Assembly (NCBI RefSeq): GCF_010731815.2 | Contig: NZ_AP022593.1 | Location: 4,774,001 to 4,838,000 of the forward strand | From: Mycolicibacterium arabiense | GTDB taxonomy: Bacteria; Actinomycetota; Actinomycetes; Mycobacteriales; Mycobacteriaceae | Length of the DNA: 64,000 nt | Direction of reading: 5' to 3' | Shown here: in pieces, positions 10,019 through 18,962 of the stretch | How the letters are laid out: the number at the start of each line of letters is the position of its first letter | Position numbering within the stretch: the first letter of the stretch is position 1 | Translations under genes and position numbers: made by a program | Notes under the pieces: generated by a model | The model's input: only the letters and a program-made list of their open reading frames with translations | What the model was told of the DNA's origin: nothing | Database searches by the model: none

Positions 10019-10474
10019 CTAGCTCGTCTCTGCTGCGGCCTTGATGCGCGACAGCGACTGATTCATGCCCTCGAGCAGCTCCCGCTCGAAGCTGGGGACG
10101 CCGCCCATCACGGCATTCACCAACGCGTTCGACACGGCCTTGACGCCGTTCTCGGCGTGCCGCGTCTCGACGAGGCGCGTGCCGGTGGCGGTGGGCTCCA
10201 GTTCGTAGGACCAGATGGTGTTGTTCTCGTTGACGCGGAACGCCAGCTTCTGCCCGGGGATGAACTCGGTGATCTGGCTCGTCGTCGGCCAGAACAGGAA
10301 ACCGCGCCGGTTGAGATTGACGGTCTTGGCGCCCTGGCGCAGCGGGCCGAACGACTTCATCAGCCGGCACTGCGGGCTCCACCGCGGCATCTGGCGCAGG
10401 TCGGAGACCAGGCTCCACACCTTGGCCGGCGGTGCGGCGATCTCGATCTCGGCTTGCAACAGCGGTTCTGCCAT
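10019..10474 (-). CDS. SRPBCC (START/polyketide cyclase-like) family protein
   Basis: This 151-residue protein has the helix-grip fold sequence typical of the SRPBCC superfamily: an IEIAAPPAKVWSLVSDLRQMPRWSP opening, a central beta sheet, and a long C-terminal helix. Such proteins bind hydrophobic ligands in a central cavity; the ligand here is unknown. I start at the ATG of MAEPLLQ because GGAGAAACCG gives a good ribosome site before it. It lies 23 bases downstream of the DUF2530 gene and converges with the DUF3027 gene. Confidence 0.85.
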   Translation of the reverse strand: MAEPLLQAEIEIAAPPAKVWSLVSDLRQMPRWSPQCRLMKSFGPLRQGAKTVNLNRRGFLFWPTTSQITEFIPGQKLAFRVNENNTIWSYELEPTATGTRLVETRHAENGVKAVSNALVNAVMGGVPSFERELLEGMNQSLSRIKAAAETS

Positions 10475-10497
10475 CGGTTTCTCCTGGTCTGGCCCAG

Positions 10498-10773
10498 TCA
10501 GTTCAGGCCGGTCTGCGCGCCACGGGAGCCGCGTCGTACCGCGGCACGTTGCCACAAGAACAACGACGTGCCAAACACTCCCACGCCGAGTCCGGCGATC
10601 GTGACGGGCCGCCAGTCGTGCAGTCCGGGCACGGTGAACGCCAGCACCACGGCGACGAGCCAGCCGACGGCGATGGCCGCGATGGCGGGCTGGACGCGCA
10701 GGAGCCCGGCAGGCAGCGGCGGCGGCTGCGGGGCGTCGGCGCTGGACTCGGTGCTGGGGGTTTGCTCGGCCAT
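10498..10773 (-). CDS. DUF2530 small membrane protein
   Basis: This 91-residue protein has a Pro-rich N terminus and two membrane helices (about residues 29-48 and 57-75) ending in a basic tail. It matches the position and architecture of M. tuberculosis Rv0879c (DUF2530), of unknown function. A far longer open frame runs through it on this strand but is antisense to the MarR and SpoU genes and is not supported. It starts at ATG 10773 and is divergent from the MarR gene by 106 bases. Confidence 0.82.
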   Translation of the reverse strand: MAEQTPSTESSADAPQPPPLPAGLLRVQPAIAAIAVGWLVAVVLAFTVPGLHDWRPVTIAGLGVGVFGTSLFLWQRAAVRRGSRGAQTGLN

Positions 10774-10879
10774 TTGGACCAAACGTAGTCGATGCATTGC
10801 GACGGCCCGAGCCGGCGGCAGGGGCGAATCGGGCGTCGTTGCGACCGCTGGGAAGTTGCTGTCGGTACTGTGATGGCTC

Positions 10880-11311
10880 GTGAGCGACGCCGACGCACGC
10901 CTGGCCAGTGATCTGTCATTGGCGGTGGTGCGGCTCGCGCGGCAGCTCCGGTTCCGCAGGCCTGATTCTCCGGTCTCGCTGTCGCAGTTGTCGGCGCTCG
11001 CGACGCTGTCCAAGGAGGGGCCGATGACCCCGGGCATGCTGGCGGTGCGCGAGCGGGTGCGCCCGCCGTCGATGACGCGGGTGATCGCCTCGCTCGTCGA
11101 TCTCGGCTTCGTCGACCGCACCCCGCACCCGGACGACGGGCGCCAGGTGTTGGTGTCGGTGTCGAACGCCGGAGCCGATCTGATCGAGGCGGAACGGCGA
11201 GCCAGCCGGGAGTGGCTGCAGCAGCGGCTCGCGGAACTCACTGCCGCGCAACGCGAGACGTTGCTCGAGGCCGCCGACCTCATGCGCGCGATCGTCGACG
11301 AAGGCGCGTGA
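10880..11311 (+). CDS. MarR-family transcriptional regulator
   Basis: This 143-residue winged-helix repressor of the MarR family is equivalent in position to M. tuberculosis Rv0880. The recognition region is clear: [24 protein letters not shown] is the helix-turn-helix, followed by the wing [17 protein letters not shown]. The N- and C-terminal helices would form the dimer interface. It starts at GTG 10880. Its stop overlaps the SpoU methyltransferase start (GTGA), so both are on one transcript. The effector and target genes are not visible from the sequence. Confidence 0.9.
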   Translation: MSDADARLASDLSLAVVRLARQLRFRRPDSPVSLSQLSALATLSKEGPMTPGMLAVRERVRPPSMTRVIASLVDLGFVDRTPHPDDGRQVLVSVSNAGADLIEAERRASREWLQQRLAELTAAQRETLLEAADLMRAIVDEGA

Positions 11312-12171
11312 CCGGGCAACCGAACGTCGTCGACGTCGACGATTCCGCCGATCCGCGGCTCGACGACTTCCGCGACCTCAACAGCATCGACCGCCGACCG
11401 GATCTGCCCAGCGGGAAGGGTCTGGTGATCGCCGAGGGCGTGCTGGTGGTGCAGCGCATGCTCGCGTCCCGGTTCACGCCGCGGGCGTTCCTCGGCACCG
11501 ACCGCAGGCTGCGCGAACTGGCCGACGACCTGCGGGTCACCTCTGCTCCCTACTACCGGGCGAGCCCCGAGGTGATGGCCGAGGTGATCGGGTTCCACCT
11601 CAACCGGGGCGTGCTCGGCGCTGCGCCGCGGCCGCGGGAGCTGACCGTCGACGAGGTGATCGCCGACGCGCGCACCGTCGCCGTGCTCGAAGGGGTCAAC
11701 GACCACGAGAACCTCGGGTCGATCTTCCGCAACGCGGCGGGCCTCGACGTCGACGCGGTGGTGTTCGGCACCGGCTGCGCCGACCCGCTCTACCGGCGCG
11801 CGGTGCGGGTGTCGATGGGCCACGCGTTGCTGGTGCCGTACGCATGGGCGCCGGCGTGGCCCGACGAGTTGGCGTCGTTGCGCGACAGGGGTTTCCGACT
11901 GCTCTCGATGACGCCGAACCCGGCTGCCCGGACGCTGGCCGCAGCGATGGCCGACCTGACGGACGATCGGGTGGCCATGCTCGTCGGGGCCGAGGGACCG
12001 GGGCTGAGTGAACGCGCGATGCGGGCCACCGACGAACGGGTGCGCATCCCGATGTCGCGTGGCACGGACTCCCTGAACGTCGCAACGGCTGCGGCGTTGG
12101 CGTTCTACGAGCGGGCTAGGGTTTGGTCCGGCGGGCAGGAGCGCAGCGACCAGGGGAGTGATGACACGTGA
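11308..12171 (+). CDS. TrmH/SpoU-family RNA 2'-O-methyltransferase
   Basis: This 287-residue SPOUT methyltransferase is equivalent in position to M. tuberculosis Rv0881. An N-terminal substrate-binding domain (about residues 1-110) precedes the knotted catalytic domain with motif 1 [12 protein letters not shown], motif 2 [10 protein letters not shown] and motif 3 [16 protein letters not shown]. It transfers methyl from SAM to a ribose 2'-OH of rRNA or tRNA; which RNA is not visible. I start at GTG 11308, overlapping the MarR stop, rather than at an ATG about 96 bases upstream that would lie within the MarR gene. Confidence 0.9.
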   Translation: MTGQPNVVDVDDSADPRLDDFRDLNSIDRRPDLPSGKGLVIAEGVLVVQRMLASRFTPRAFLGTDRRLRELADDLRVTSAPYYRASPEVMAEVIGFHLNRGVLGAAPRPRELTVDEVIADARTVAVLEGVNDHENLGSIFRNAAGLDVDAVVFGTGCADPLYRRAVRVSMGHALLVPYAWAPAWPDELASLRDRGFRLLSMTPNPAARTLAAAMADLTDDRVAMLVGAEGPGLSERAMRATDERVRIPMSRGTDSLNVATAAALAFYERARVWSGGQERSDQGSDDT

Positions 12172-12443
12172 GCGAGGGCGACGCGACACCGTGGGGCACC
12201 GGCCTGACCGTGGCCGCGTTCGTCGCGGCGGTGACGGCGGCGGCGCTCATCGTGTTGAGCCTCGGCCTGATTCGGGTCCACCCGATGCTGGCTTTGGGCC
12301 TGAACGTGGTGGCCGTCGGCGGTCTGGCGCCAACGGTGTGGGGGTGGCGCACCCGTCCGGTCTGGCGGTGGTTCGTGCTCGGCGGCGGTGTGGGCGTGGC
12401 AGCCGCTTGGCTGGCGCTGCTCGCGATCACACTGGGCGGTTAG
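12168..12443 (+). CDS. DUF2537 small membrane protein
   Basis: This 91-residue protein has three predicted membrane helices: residues about 12-33, 40-57 and 65-88. It corresponds to M. tuberculosis Rv0882 (DUF2537) and its function is unknown. The GTG start overlaps the stop of the methyltransferase gene by 4 bases, so it is the last gene of the MarR-SpoU-DUF2537 transcript. It converges with sepH, with 7 bases between the stops. Confidence 0.85.
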   Translation: MSEGDATPWGTGLTVAAFVAAVTAAALIVLSLGLIRVHPMLALGLNVVAVGGLAPTVWGWRTRPVWRWFVLGGGVGVAAAWLALLAITLGG

Positions 12444-12450
12444 CCCGCGC

Positions 12451-13263
12451 TCAGGGCTGCGTGCCGGAGCGGACGCCGAGCAGGACGTCCTCCCAGGCGG
12501 GCACCTCGGGCTTGCGGCGCCGGGCACGTGCGGGCTTGGCCGTCTGCTCCTGCTCCTGCTCCTGCGGCTCCGGCTGAGCGGGCGCAGGCGGCATGGCGAC
12601 CTCGAGCGGCAGTTCGGGCTCGGCTTCGGCCGTGATGGCTGCGGGCACCGGCGCTACCGCACGCAGCGGCGGCCGGTGGAAGTTGGGGTCGACCAGCTCG
12701 GCGGCCGAGTCGTCGAACGGCGTGACGGTGCCGCCGTGTGAGCCCGGGCTGAACCGGAAGTGGGCCACGTTGTCCGAGCGGCCGGCCTTCCAAGAGAGTT
12801 GCACGGTCCAGCGGCCGTCCTCGTTGCGCCAGGCGTCCCAGTTGGTGTCGTCGGGATCGAGACCCCGCGAGATGAGCACGGTGCTCACGGTCTCGAGCAG
12901 TGTCATCACGGTCGGGCCGTCGGCCAGCACCGGGTGCGCAGCTGTGGCGAGTTCGGCTGCCCGCGAGCGCTCCAGCAGCACGGGGTGGGCGAATCGCTCG
13001 ACCCGTGCGAGGTCGACGCCAGCGGCCTCGGCGACCTGCTCCGGGGAGGCGCCTGCGCGGATTCGGGATTGAATGTCTCTGGGACGCAACACGTCTGGGT
13101 CCTCGGCCTCGCGTTGGAATTTGCTCGAACCCACCCGGTCGCCGCGCAGGGCAGCGTGCAGCCGTCCGTCGGGGATCAGGAGGAACTTCTCGCCCGATTC
13201 GGCTGATTCGCAGATGACGCTCTTGCCGTCGATGTCGAGTCCGACGACATTCAATTCGCGCAT
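12451..13263 (-). CDS. sepH: Cell-division regulator SepH (DUF3071)
   Basis: This is a 270-residue FtsZ-interacting protein of actinobacteria that helps Z-ring assembly. The N-terminal DUF3071 domain (about 1-170) begins MRELNVVGLDIDG and contains a helix-turn-helix-like segment ASPEQVAEAAGVDLARVERFAHPVLLER split over residues 74-101. The C-terminal half is acidic and Pro/Glu-rich, including EPQEQEQEQ, and ends in a short conserved motif (WEDVLLGVR). I chose ATG 13263 because AGGAGG lies 5 bases upstream; GTG 13269 is the alternative. M. tuberculosis equivalent: Rv0883c. Confidence 0.9.
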   Translation of the reverse strand: MRELNVVGLDIDGKSVICESAESGEKFLLIPDGRLHAALRGDRVGSSKFQREAEDPDVLRPRDIQSRIRAGASPEQVAEAAGVDLARVERFAHPVLLERSRAAELATAAHPVLADGPTVMTLLETVSTVLISRGLDPDDTNWDAWRNEDGRWTVQLSWKAGRSDNVAHFRFSPGSHGGTVTPFDDSAAELVDPNFHRPPLRAVAPVPAAITAEAEPELPLEVAMPPAPAQPEPQEQEQEQTAKPARARRRKPEVPAWEDVLLGVRSGTQP

Positions 13264-13353
13264 ATCCACCTCCTAGGGGCTAACGCGTGACCCTACTGCG
13301 TTATCGACTCGTAACCGTGGCGACACGCTGGCCTCGGTGCCCATTGCACGAGG

Positions 13354-14712
<1,359 letters not shown>

Positions 14713-15753
14713 ATGGTCGTCAAGACCGAACCCAAGCCAGCACGCACCCGCCTCATCCGGCGGTGGCGCAAGAACATGGACGTCCGCGACGACACCGAGT
14801 ACGTGAACAAGTTGGAGACGCTGTCCGCGGGTTCCGTGCGACGCAACTTCAACCCGTACGGCGACATCGACTGGGATTCTCCCGAGTTCGCGGTCACGCC
14901 CAACGACGAGCGCTGGATCCTGCCGGCCACCGACCCGTTCGGCAGGCACCCCTGGTACCAGGCGCAGTCCAGGGAACGTCAGATCGAGATCGGCATGTGG
15001 CGTCAGGCCAACGTGGCGAAGGTCGGCCTGCACTTCGAGTCGATCCTCATCCGCGGCCTGATGAACTACGCGTTCTGGGTGCCCAACGGCTCGCCCGAGT
15101 ACCGCTACTGCCTCCACGAGTCCGTCGAGGAGTGCAACCACACCATGATGTTCCAGGAGATGGTCAACCGCATCGGCATCGACGTGCCCGGCATGCCCCG
15201 CATGCTGAAGTGGCTGTCGCAGCTCATTCCGCTCGCCGCGGGTCCGCTGCCGGTCGTGTTCTTCTTCGGCGTGCTCGCCGGCGAGGAGCCCATCGACCAC
15301 ATCCAGAAGAACGTCCTGCGCGAGGGCAAGGCGCTGCACCCGATCATGGAGCGCGTCATGGCCATTCACGTGGCCGAGGAAGCCCGGCACATCTCGTTCG
15401 CCCATGAGTACCTGCACAAGCGGGTGACGAGCACCGGTCGCTTCAAGCGCTTCGTGCTGTCGCTGCACGTGCCGATCATCATGCGCGTGCTGTGCCAGGC
15501 GATCGTGGTGCCGCCGAAGGCCTTCTGGGAGGAGTTCGACATCCCGAAGTCCGTGAAGAAGGAGATCTTCTTCGACCTGCCGGAGGGCCGCCAGTTCCTG
15601 CGCGACACGTTCGGTGACGTCCGAATGCTGTGCCACGAGACCGGCCTGATGAACCCGCTGGCCAAGCTGATCTGGAAGATCTGCAAGATCGACGGACCGG
15701 CGAGCCGCTACCGCAGCGAGCCGCAACGCCAGCACGTCGTCGCCGTCGCGTAG
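14713..15753 (+). CDS. AurF-like diiron oxygenase family protein
   Basis: This 346-residue protein belongs to the AurF/CmlI group of ferritin-like diiron proteins, whose studied members are amine N-oxygenases. Putative iron ligands are visible in order: Glu109, Glu140 and His143 (EECNH), Glu191/192 in LAGEEP, and His219, Glu223, His226 (HVAEEARH). It corresponds to M. tuberculosis Rv0885, of unknown substrate. It is 9 bases upstream of fprB, a ferredoxin-fused reductase that could supply its electrons, which is inference from position. Confidence 0.85.
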   Translation: MVVKTEPKPARTRLIRRWRKNMDVRDDTEYVNKLETLSAGSVRRNFNPYGDIDWDSPEFAVTPNDERWILPATDPFGRHPWYQAQSRERQIEIGMWRQANVAKVGLHFESILIRGLMNYAFWVPNGSPEYRYCLHESVEECNHTMMFQEMVNRIGIDVPGMPRMLKWLSQLIPLAAGPLPVVFFFGVLAGEEPIDHIQKNVLREGKALHPIMERVMAIHVAEEARHISFAHEYLHKRVTSTGRFKRFVLSLHVPIIMRVLCQAIVVPPKAFWEEFDIPKSVKKEIFFDLPEGRQFLRDTFGDVRMLCHETGLMNPLAKLIWKICKIDGPASRYRSEPQRQHVVAVA

Positions 15754-15762
15754 GGACCTTCG

Positions 15763-17421
15763 ATGCCCCACGTAATCACCCAATCGTGTTGCAGTGACGG
15801 GTCGTGCGTCTACGCGTGCCCCGTCAACTGCATCCATCCGTCGCCCGACGAGCCCGGGTTCGCGACCGCGGAGATGCTGTTCATCGACCCGGTGGCGTGC
15901 GTCGACTGCGGGGCGTGCGTGTCGGCGTGCCCGGTGGGGGCGATCTCGCCCGACACGAAGCTGGAGCCTGAGCAGCTTCCGTTCGTCGAGTTGAACGCGG
16001 CGTTTTACCCGAAACGGGAGGGCAAGCTGCCCCCGACGTCGAAGCTGGCGCCGGTGCTCGAGGCGCCCAGGGTGGAGCGTGGCGACGGGCCGCTGCGAGT
16101 GGCGATCGTGGGCTCGGGCCCCGCTGCGATGTACGCCGCCGACGAGTTGCTCACCCAGCAGGGCGTCGAAGTCAACGTGTTCGAGAAGCTGCCGACGCCC
16201 TACGGACTGGTCCGCGCCGGGGTCGCCCCGGATCATCAGACGACCAAGCGCGTCACACGGCTGTTCGACGGGACGACGCGGCTGCCGGGGTTCACGTTCT
16301 ACCTCAACGTGGAGGTCGGCAACCACGTCAGTCACCGCGAGCTACTCGAACATCACCACGCCGTGCTGTACGCGGTGGGTGCGCCCAACGACAAGCGTCT
16401 CGACGTCGAGGGCATGAACCTGCCGGGAACCGGTACGGCGACCGAGATCGTCGCGTGGTTCAATGGCCACCCCGAGTTCGCCGATCTGCCAGTTGATCTC
16501 GGCTCCGAGCGGGTCGTGGTGATCGGCAACGGCAACGTCGCGCTGGACGTCGCGCGGATCCTCACCAGCGATCCCGACGACCTCGCCCGCACCGACATCG
16601 CCGACCACGCGTTGGCGGCGCTGCGCGACTCGAAGGTGCGCGAGGTGGTGATCGCGGCCCGCCGAGGCCCCGCCGACTCCGCGTTCACGCTTCCAGAACT
16701 CATCGGTCTGACGGCCACCCACGAGGTCGTGCTCGACCGCGCCGACCACGAACTGGTACAGCGGGATCTCGCCGAGTGCACGGATCCGTTGACCCGCAAC
16801 AAGCTCGAGATCCTGTCGAAGCTCGGCGACGCCGACGCCCCGGCCACCCGTCCGCGCATCAGGTTCGCCTACCGGATGACGCCGCAGCGGGTGCTCGGCA
16901 CCGACCGCGTCGAGGGCATGGCCTTCACCGTGACCGGTGGCGACGACGTGCGCACCCTGCCCGCCGGGCTGGTGCTCACCTCGATCGGCTACCGCGGCAG
17001 GGCGATTCGCGACCTCCCGTTCGACGAGGAGACCGGGGTCGTGCCCAACGAGTCCGGCCGCGTCGTCGGGGCGCCCGGCACCTACGTGGCGGGCTGGATC
17101 AAGCGGGGTCCGACGGGGTTCATCGGCACCAACAAGTCCTGCGCGGCGCAGACCGTCCACGAATTGGTGGCGGACTTCAATGCCGGCGCGCTTCGCGATC
17201 CGCGTGGCAGGCCGGTCCACCTCGACCGGCTGATCCGGGCACGCCAACCCGAGCTGGTCGACGTGGCGGGCTGGAAGGCCATCGACGCGGCCGAGGTCGC
17301 CCGTGGTGGCGACGACCGGCCGCGGGACAAGTTCACCGAGATCTCCGACATGCTCGCCGCCGCCGCGACGGCACCGAAACCGTCCATGCGCGAACGGCTC
17401 CTGGCCGGCCTGGGCCTTTGA
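15763..17421 (+). CDS. fprB: Ferredoxin-fused NADPH:ferredoxin reductase FprB
   Basis: This is a 552-residue flavoprotein. The N terminus is a ferredoxin-like domain with two cysteine clusters: CCSDGSCVYACPVNC at about residues 9-23 and CVDCGACVSACPVG at about 46-59, which suit a 7Fe or 8Fe arrangement. An adrenodoxin-reductase-like FAD/NADPH module follows, with IVGSGPAAMYAADEL (FAD) and VVIGNGNVALDVARIL (NADPH). It passes electrons between NADPH and an iron-sulphur partner. Equivalent to Rv0886. It follows the AurF-like gene closely and is probably co-transcribed. Confidence 0.95.
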   Translation: MPHVITQSCCSDGSCVYACPVNCIHPSPDEPGFATAEMLFIDPVACVDCGACVSACPVGAISPDTKLEPEQLPFVELNAAFYPKREGKLPPTSKLAPVLEAPRVERGDGPLRVAIVGSGPAAMYAADELLTQQGVEVNVFEKLPTPYGLVRAGVAPDHQTTKRVTRLFDGTTRLPGFTFYLNVEVGNHVSHRELLEHHHAVLYAVGAPNDKRLDVEGMNLPGTGTATEIVAWFNGHPEFADLPVDLGSERVVVIGNGNVALDVARILTSDPDDLARTDIADHALAALRDSKVREVVIAARRGPADSAFTLPELIGLTATHEVVLDRADHELVQRDLAECTDPLTRNKLEILSKLGDADAPATRPRIRFAYRMTPQRVLGTDRVEGMAFTVTGGDDVRTLPAGLVLTSIGYRGRAIRDLPFDEETGVVPNESGRVVGAPGTYVAGWIKRGPTGFIGTNKSCAAQTVHELVADFNAGALRDPRGRPVHLDRLIRARQPELVDVAGWKAIDAAEVARGGDDRPRDKFTEISDMLAAAATAPKPSMRERLLAGLGL

Positions 17422-17431
17422 GACCGGCCGG

Positions 17432-17887
17432 TTAGGTCTCCTGCTTCATCGCCTCGGTCATCTCCTCCATGCTGACCTCGCGGACGGTCTGCGCGAGCGA
17501 CCACTGGTGGCCGAACGGATCGCGCACCAATCCGTAACGGTCGCCCCAGAACTGCTCCTCCAGCGGCATGACGACCGTGGCGCCCGCGTCGAGCGCGCGC
17601 TGGAACCTCGCGTCGACGTCGTCGGCGAACTGCAGGTGAATGGTCACCGGGGTGCCGCCGAGCGACTTCGGCGTCGTCGACTTGCCGTCGTTCATCTCGG
17701 GAAAGTCGTCGTTGAGCATGACCATCGAGCCGTTGAAGTCGAGCGCGGCGTGGATCAGCTTGCCGCCGGGACCCGGGACGCGGCCGTACTCGGTGGCGCC
17801 GAAGGCCTTGACGTAGAAGTCGATGGCGGCGGCCGCGTCGTCGACGACGAGGTGCGGGGCGATGTAGGACGTGGCGGGTTGTGTCAT
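17432..17887 (-). CDS. VOC (glyoxalase/bleomycin-resistance fold) family protein
   Basis: This 151-residue protein of the vicinal oxygen chelate superfamily, related to PhnB/YdcJ-type members, has paired beta-alpha-beta-beta-beta units: IAPHLVVDDAAAAIDFYVKAFG, then a second unit ending WGDRYGLVRDPFGHQW. Metal-ligand positions of the fold are plausibly His13 and Glu/His residues in the second half, but I cannot confirm them all. Function unknown; equivalent in position to Rv0887c. It converges with fprB and is divergent from the cytochrome b561 gene. Confidence 0.87.
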   Translation of the reverse strand: MTQPATSYIAPHLVVDDAAAAIDFYVKAFGATEYGRVPGPGGKLIHAALDFNGSMVMLNDDFPEMNDGKSTTPKSLGGTPVTIHLQFADDVDARFQRALDAGATVVMPLEEQFWGDRYGLVRDPFGHQWSLAQTVREVSMEEMTEAMKQET

Positions 17888-17983
17888 GGCTGGTTCCTTT
17901 CGGGGAGGTTCACCACTACCGACCCTGCCAACGTCGGAAACTCATCGCAATGGCCACCGCGTTCGACGGGTACTCGTCGGTCC

Positions 17984-18628
17984 GTGTACTTGCGCAACGG
18001 CGAACACGGCTACGGCCTGGTCACCAAGACACTGCACTGGTTGACGGTGGCCGCATTCACCGCGCAGTTCGCCGTCGGCTTGACGATGAGTGGTGACGAC
18101 GAAGCGTTCGACGCCGAGAAGGATCGCATCGACCGGCTCGAGGACGCCGGCGAGGAGGACGCCGAACGGCGTGGGAAGGCAGCCGAGGAGCGGTTCGAGG
18201 CGGAGATCGACGCGCTCGAGGACCGGCTCGACGCCCGCGAGGACGACTACGTCGCAGCCGCCTTCGACGACATCGCTTCCGCGACCTTCCTCGAGGACGG
18301 ACTGTCGCTGCCGGAAGCCCATGTCCTGCTGGGGTTGTCGCTGATCGTGCTCGGCGTGCTGCGAGTGCTGTGGCGGATGACCACGCCGCTGCCGCCGTGG
18401 GCGCCATACCTGCGGCCGGGGGAGCGGTCACTGGAGTCGGCGTTGGAGAAGGTGCTGCTCGCCGCGATATTCGTCGTGCCGGTGTCGGGTTTGGCGCTTC
18501 TCGCCGTCGGCACCGACTGGCTGGCGTTGCACGTGGCAGCGCAGCTGGTGTTCCTCGCGACGGTGGCGGTTCACGTCGCCTTGATGCTGACCCACGCCCG
18601 CGACGGCGCGCTGGTGCGCATGCTGTGA
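17984..18628 (+). CDS. Cytochrome b561-type membrane protein with a charged insertion
   Basis: This 214-residue membrane protein has four hydrophobic helices and histidines suited to b-type haem: KTLHWL in helix 1, EAHVLLG in helix 2, LALHVAAQ and AVHVALMLTH near the end. Such proteins move electrons between quinol and a partner, such as superoxide or periplasmic acceptors. Unusually, about 55 residues between helix 1 and helix 2 are highly charged and probably a coiled coil (EKDRIDRLEDAGEEDAERR, then EAEIDALEDRLDARED). I start at GTG 17984, just before the first helix; the open frame extends further upstream but is antisense to the VOC gene. Confidence 0.82.
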   Translation: MYLRNGEHGYGLVTKTLHWLTVAAFTAQFAVGLTMSGDDEAFDAEKDRIDRLEDAGEEDAERRGKAAEERFEAEIDALEDRLDAREDDYVAAAFDDIASATFLEDGLSLPEAHVLLGLSLIVLGVLRVLWRMTTPLPPWAPYLRPGERSLESALEKVLLAAIFVVPVSGLALLAVGTDWLALHVAAQLVFLATVAVHVALMLTHARDGALVRML

Positions 18629-18639
18629 CGGGGTCGGGC

Positions 18640-18888
18640 TCAGCCGCCCAGTTCGGCCACCGTCGCGTCGAGGGTCCCCGCCTGCTCCTCCAGCTCGTGG
18701 TCGGACAGCTCGGCGCCGCCGGTCCGCTCGATCAGGTCCGCGCGCGAGATCACCTGTAGCGCGCCGCGGTGGGCGTCGTCGTCGATCTGGTCACCCCGGA
18801 CGACCTCGGCGCGCCCCTCGATGAGCACCAGCACCGCGTCGTCGTCGGACTCCAGCAGTTGGCGTACGTCGCCACTCGTAATCGTCAT
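18640..18888 (-). CDS. Small acidic protein of unknown function
   Basis: This predicted protein of 82 residues has no recognised family. It is acidic (many Asp/Glu), has no membrane segment, and reads like a small alpha/beta domain: an opening MTITSGDVRQLLES, then VLVLIEGRAEVV and LQVISRADLIERT, then a helical tail ELSDHELEEQAG. I start at ATG 18888, since the open frame upstream has little support. It converges with the cytochrome b561 gene and is divergent from the LuxR ATPase gene. Codon use is consistent with a real gene. Confidence 0.6.
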   Translation of the reverse strand: MTITSGDVRQLLESDDDAVLVLIEGRAEVVRGDQIDDDAHRGALQVISRADLIERTGGAELSDHELEEQAGTLDATVAELGG

Positions 18889-18962
18889 GGCGGGGGTATG
18901 CCCGCCGATCACCAGATTAAGCACTCATGGGAGGTGGCAGGGACTGTCACAATCTTTGACGA

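Noticed and set aside
10498..12189. A 563-residue minus frame through the MarR and SpoU genes
   Set aside because: Only the last 91 residues (DUF2530 protein) have support; the rest is antisense to clear genes.
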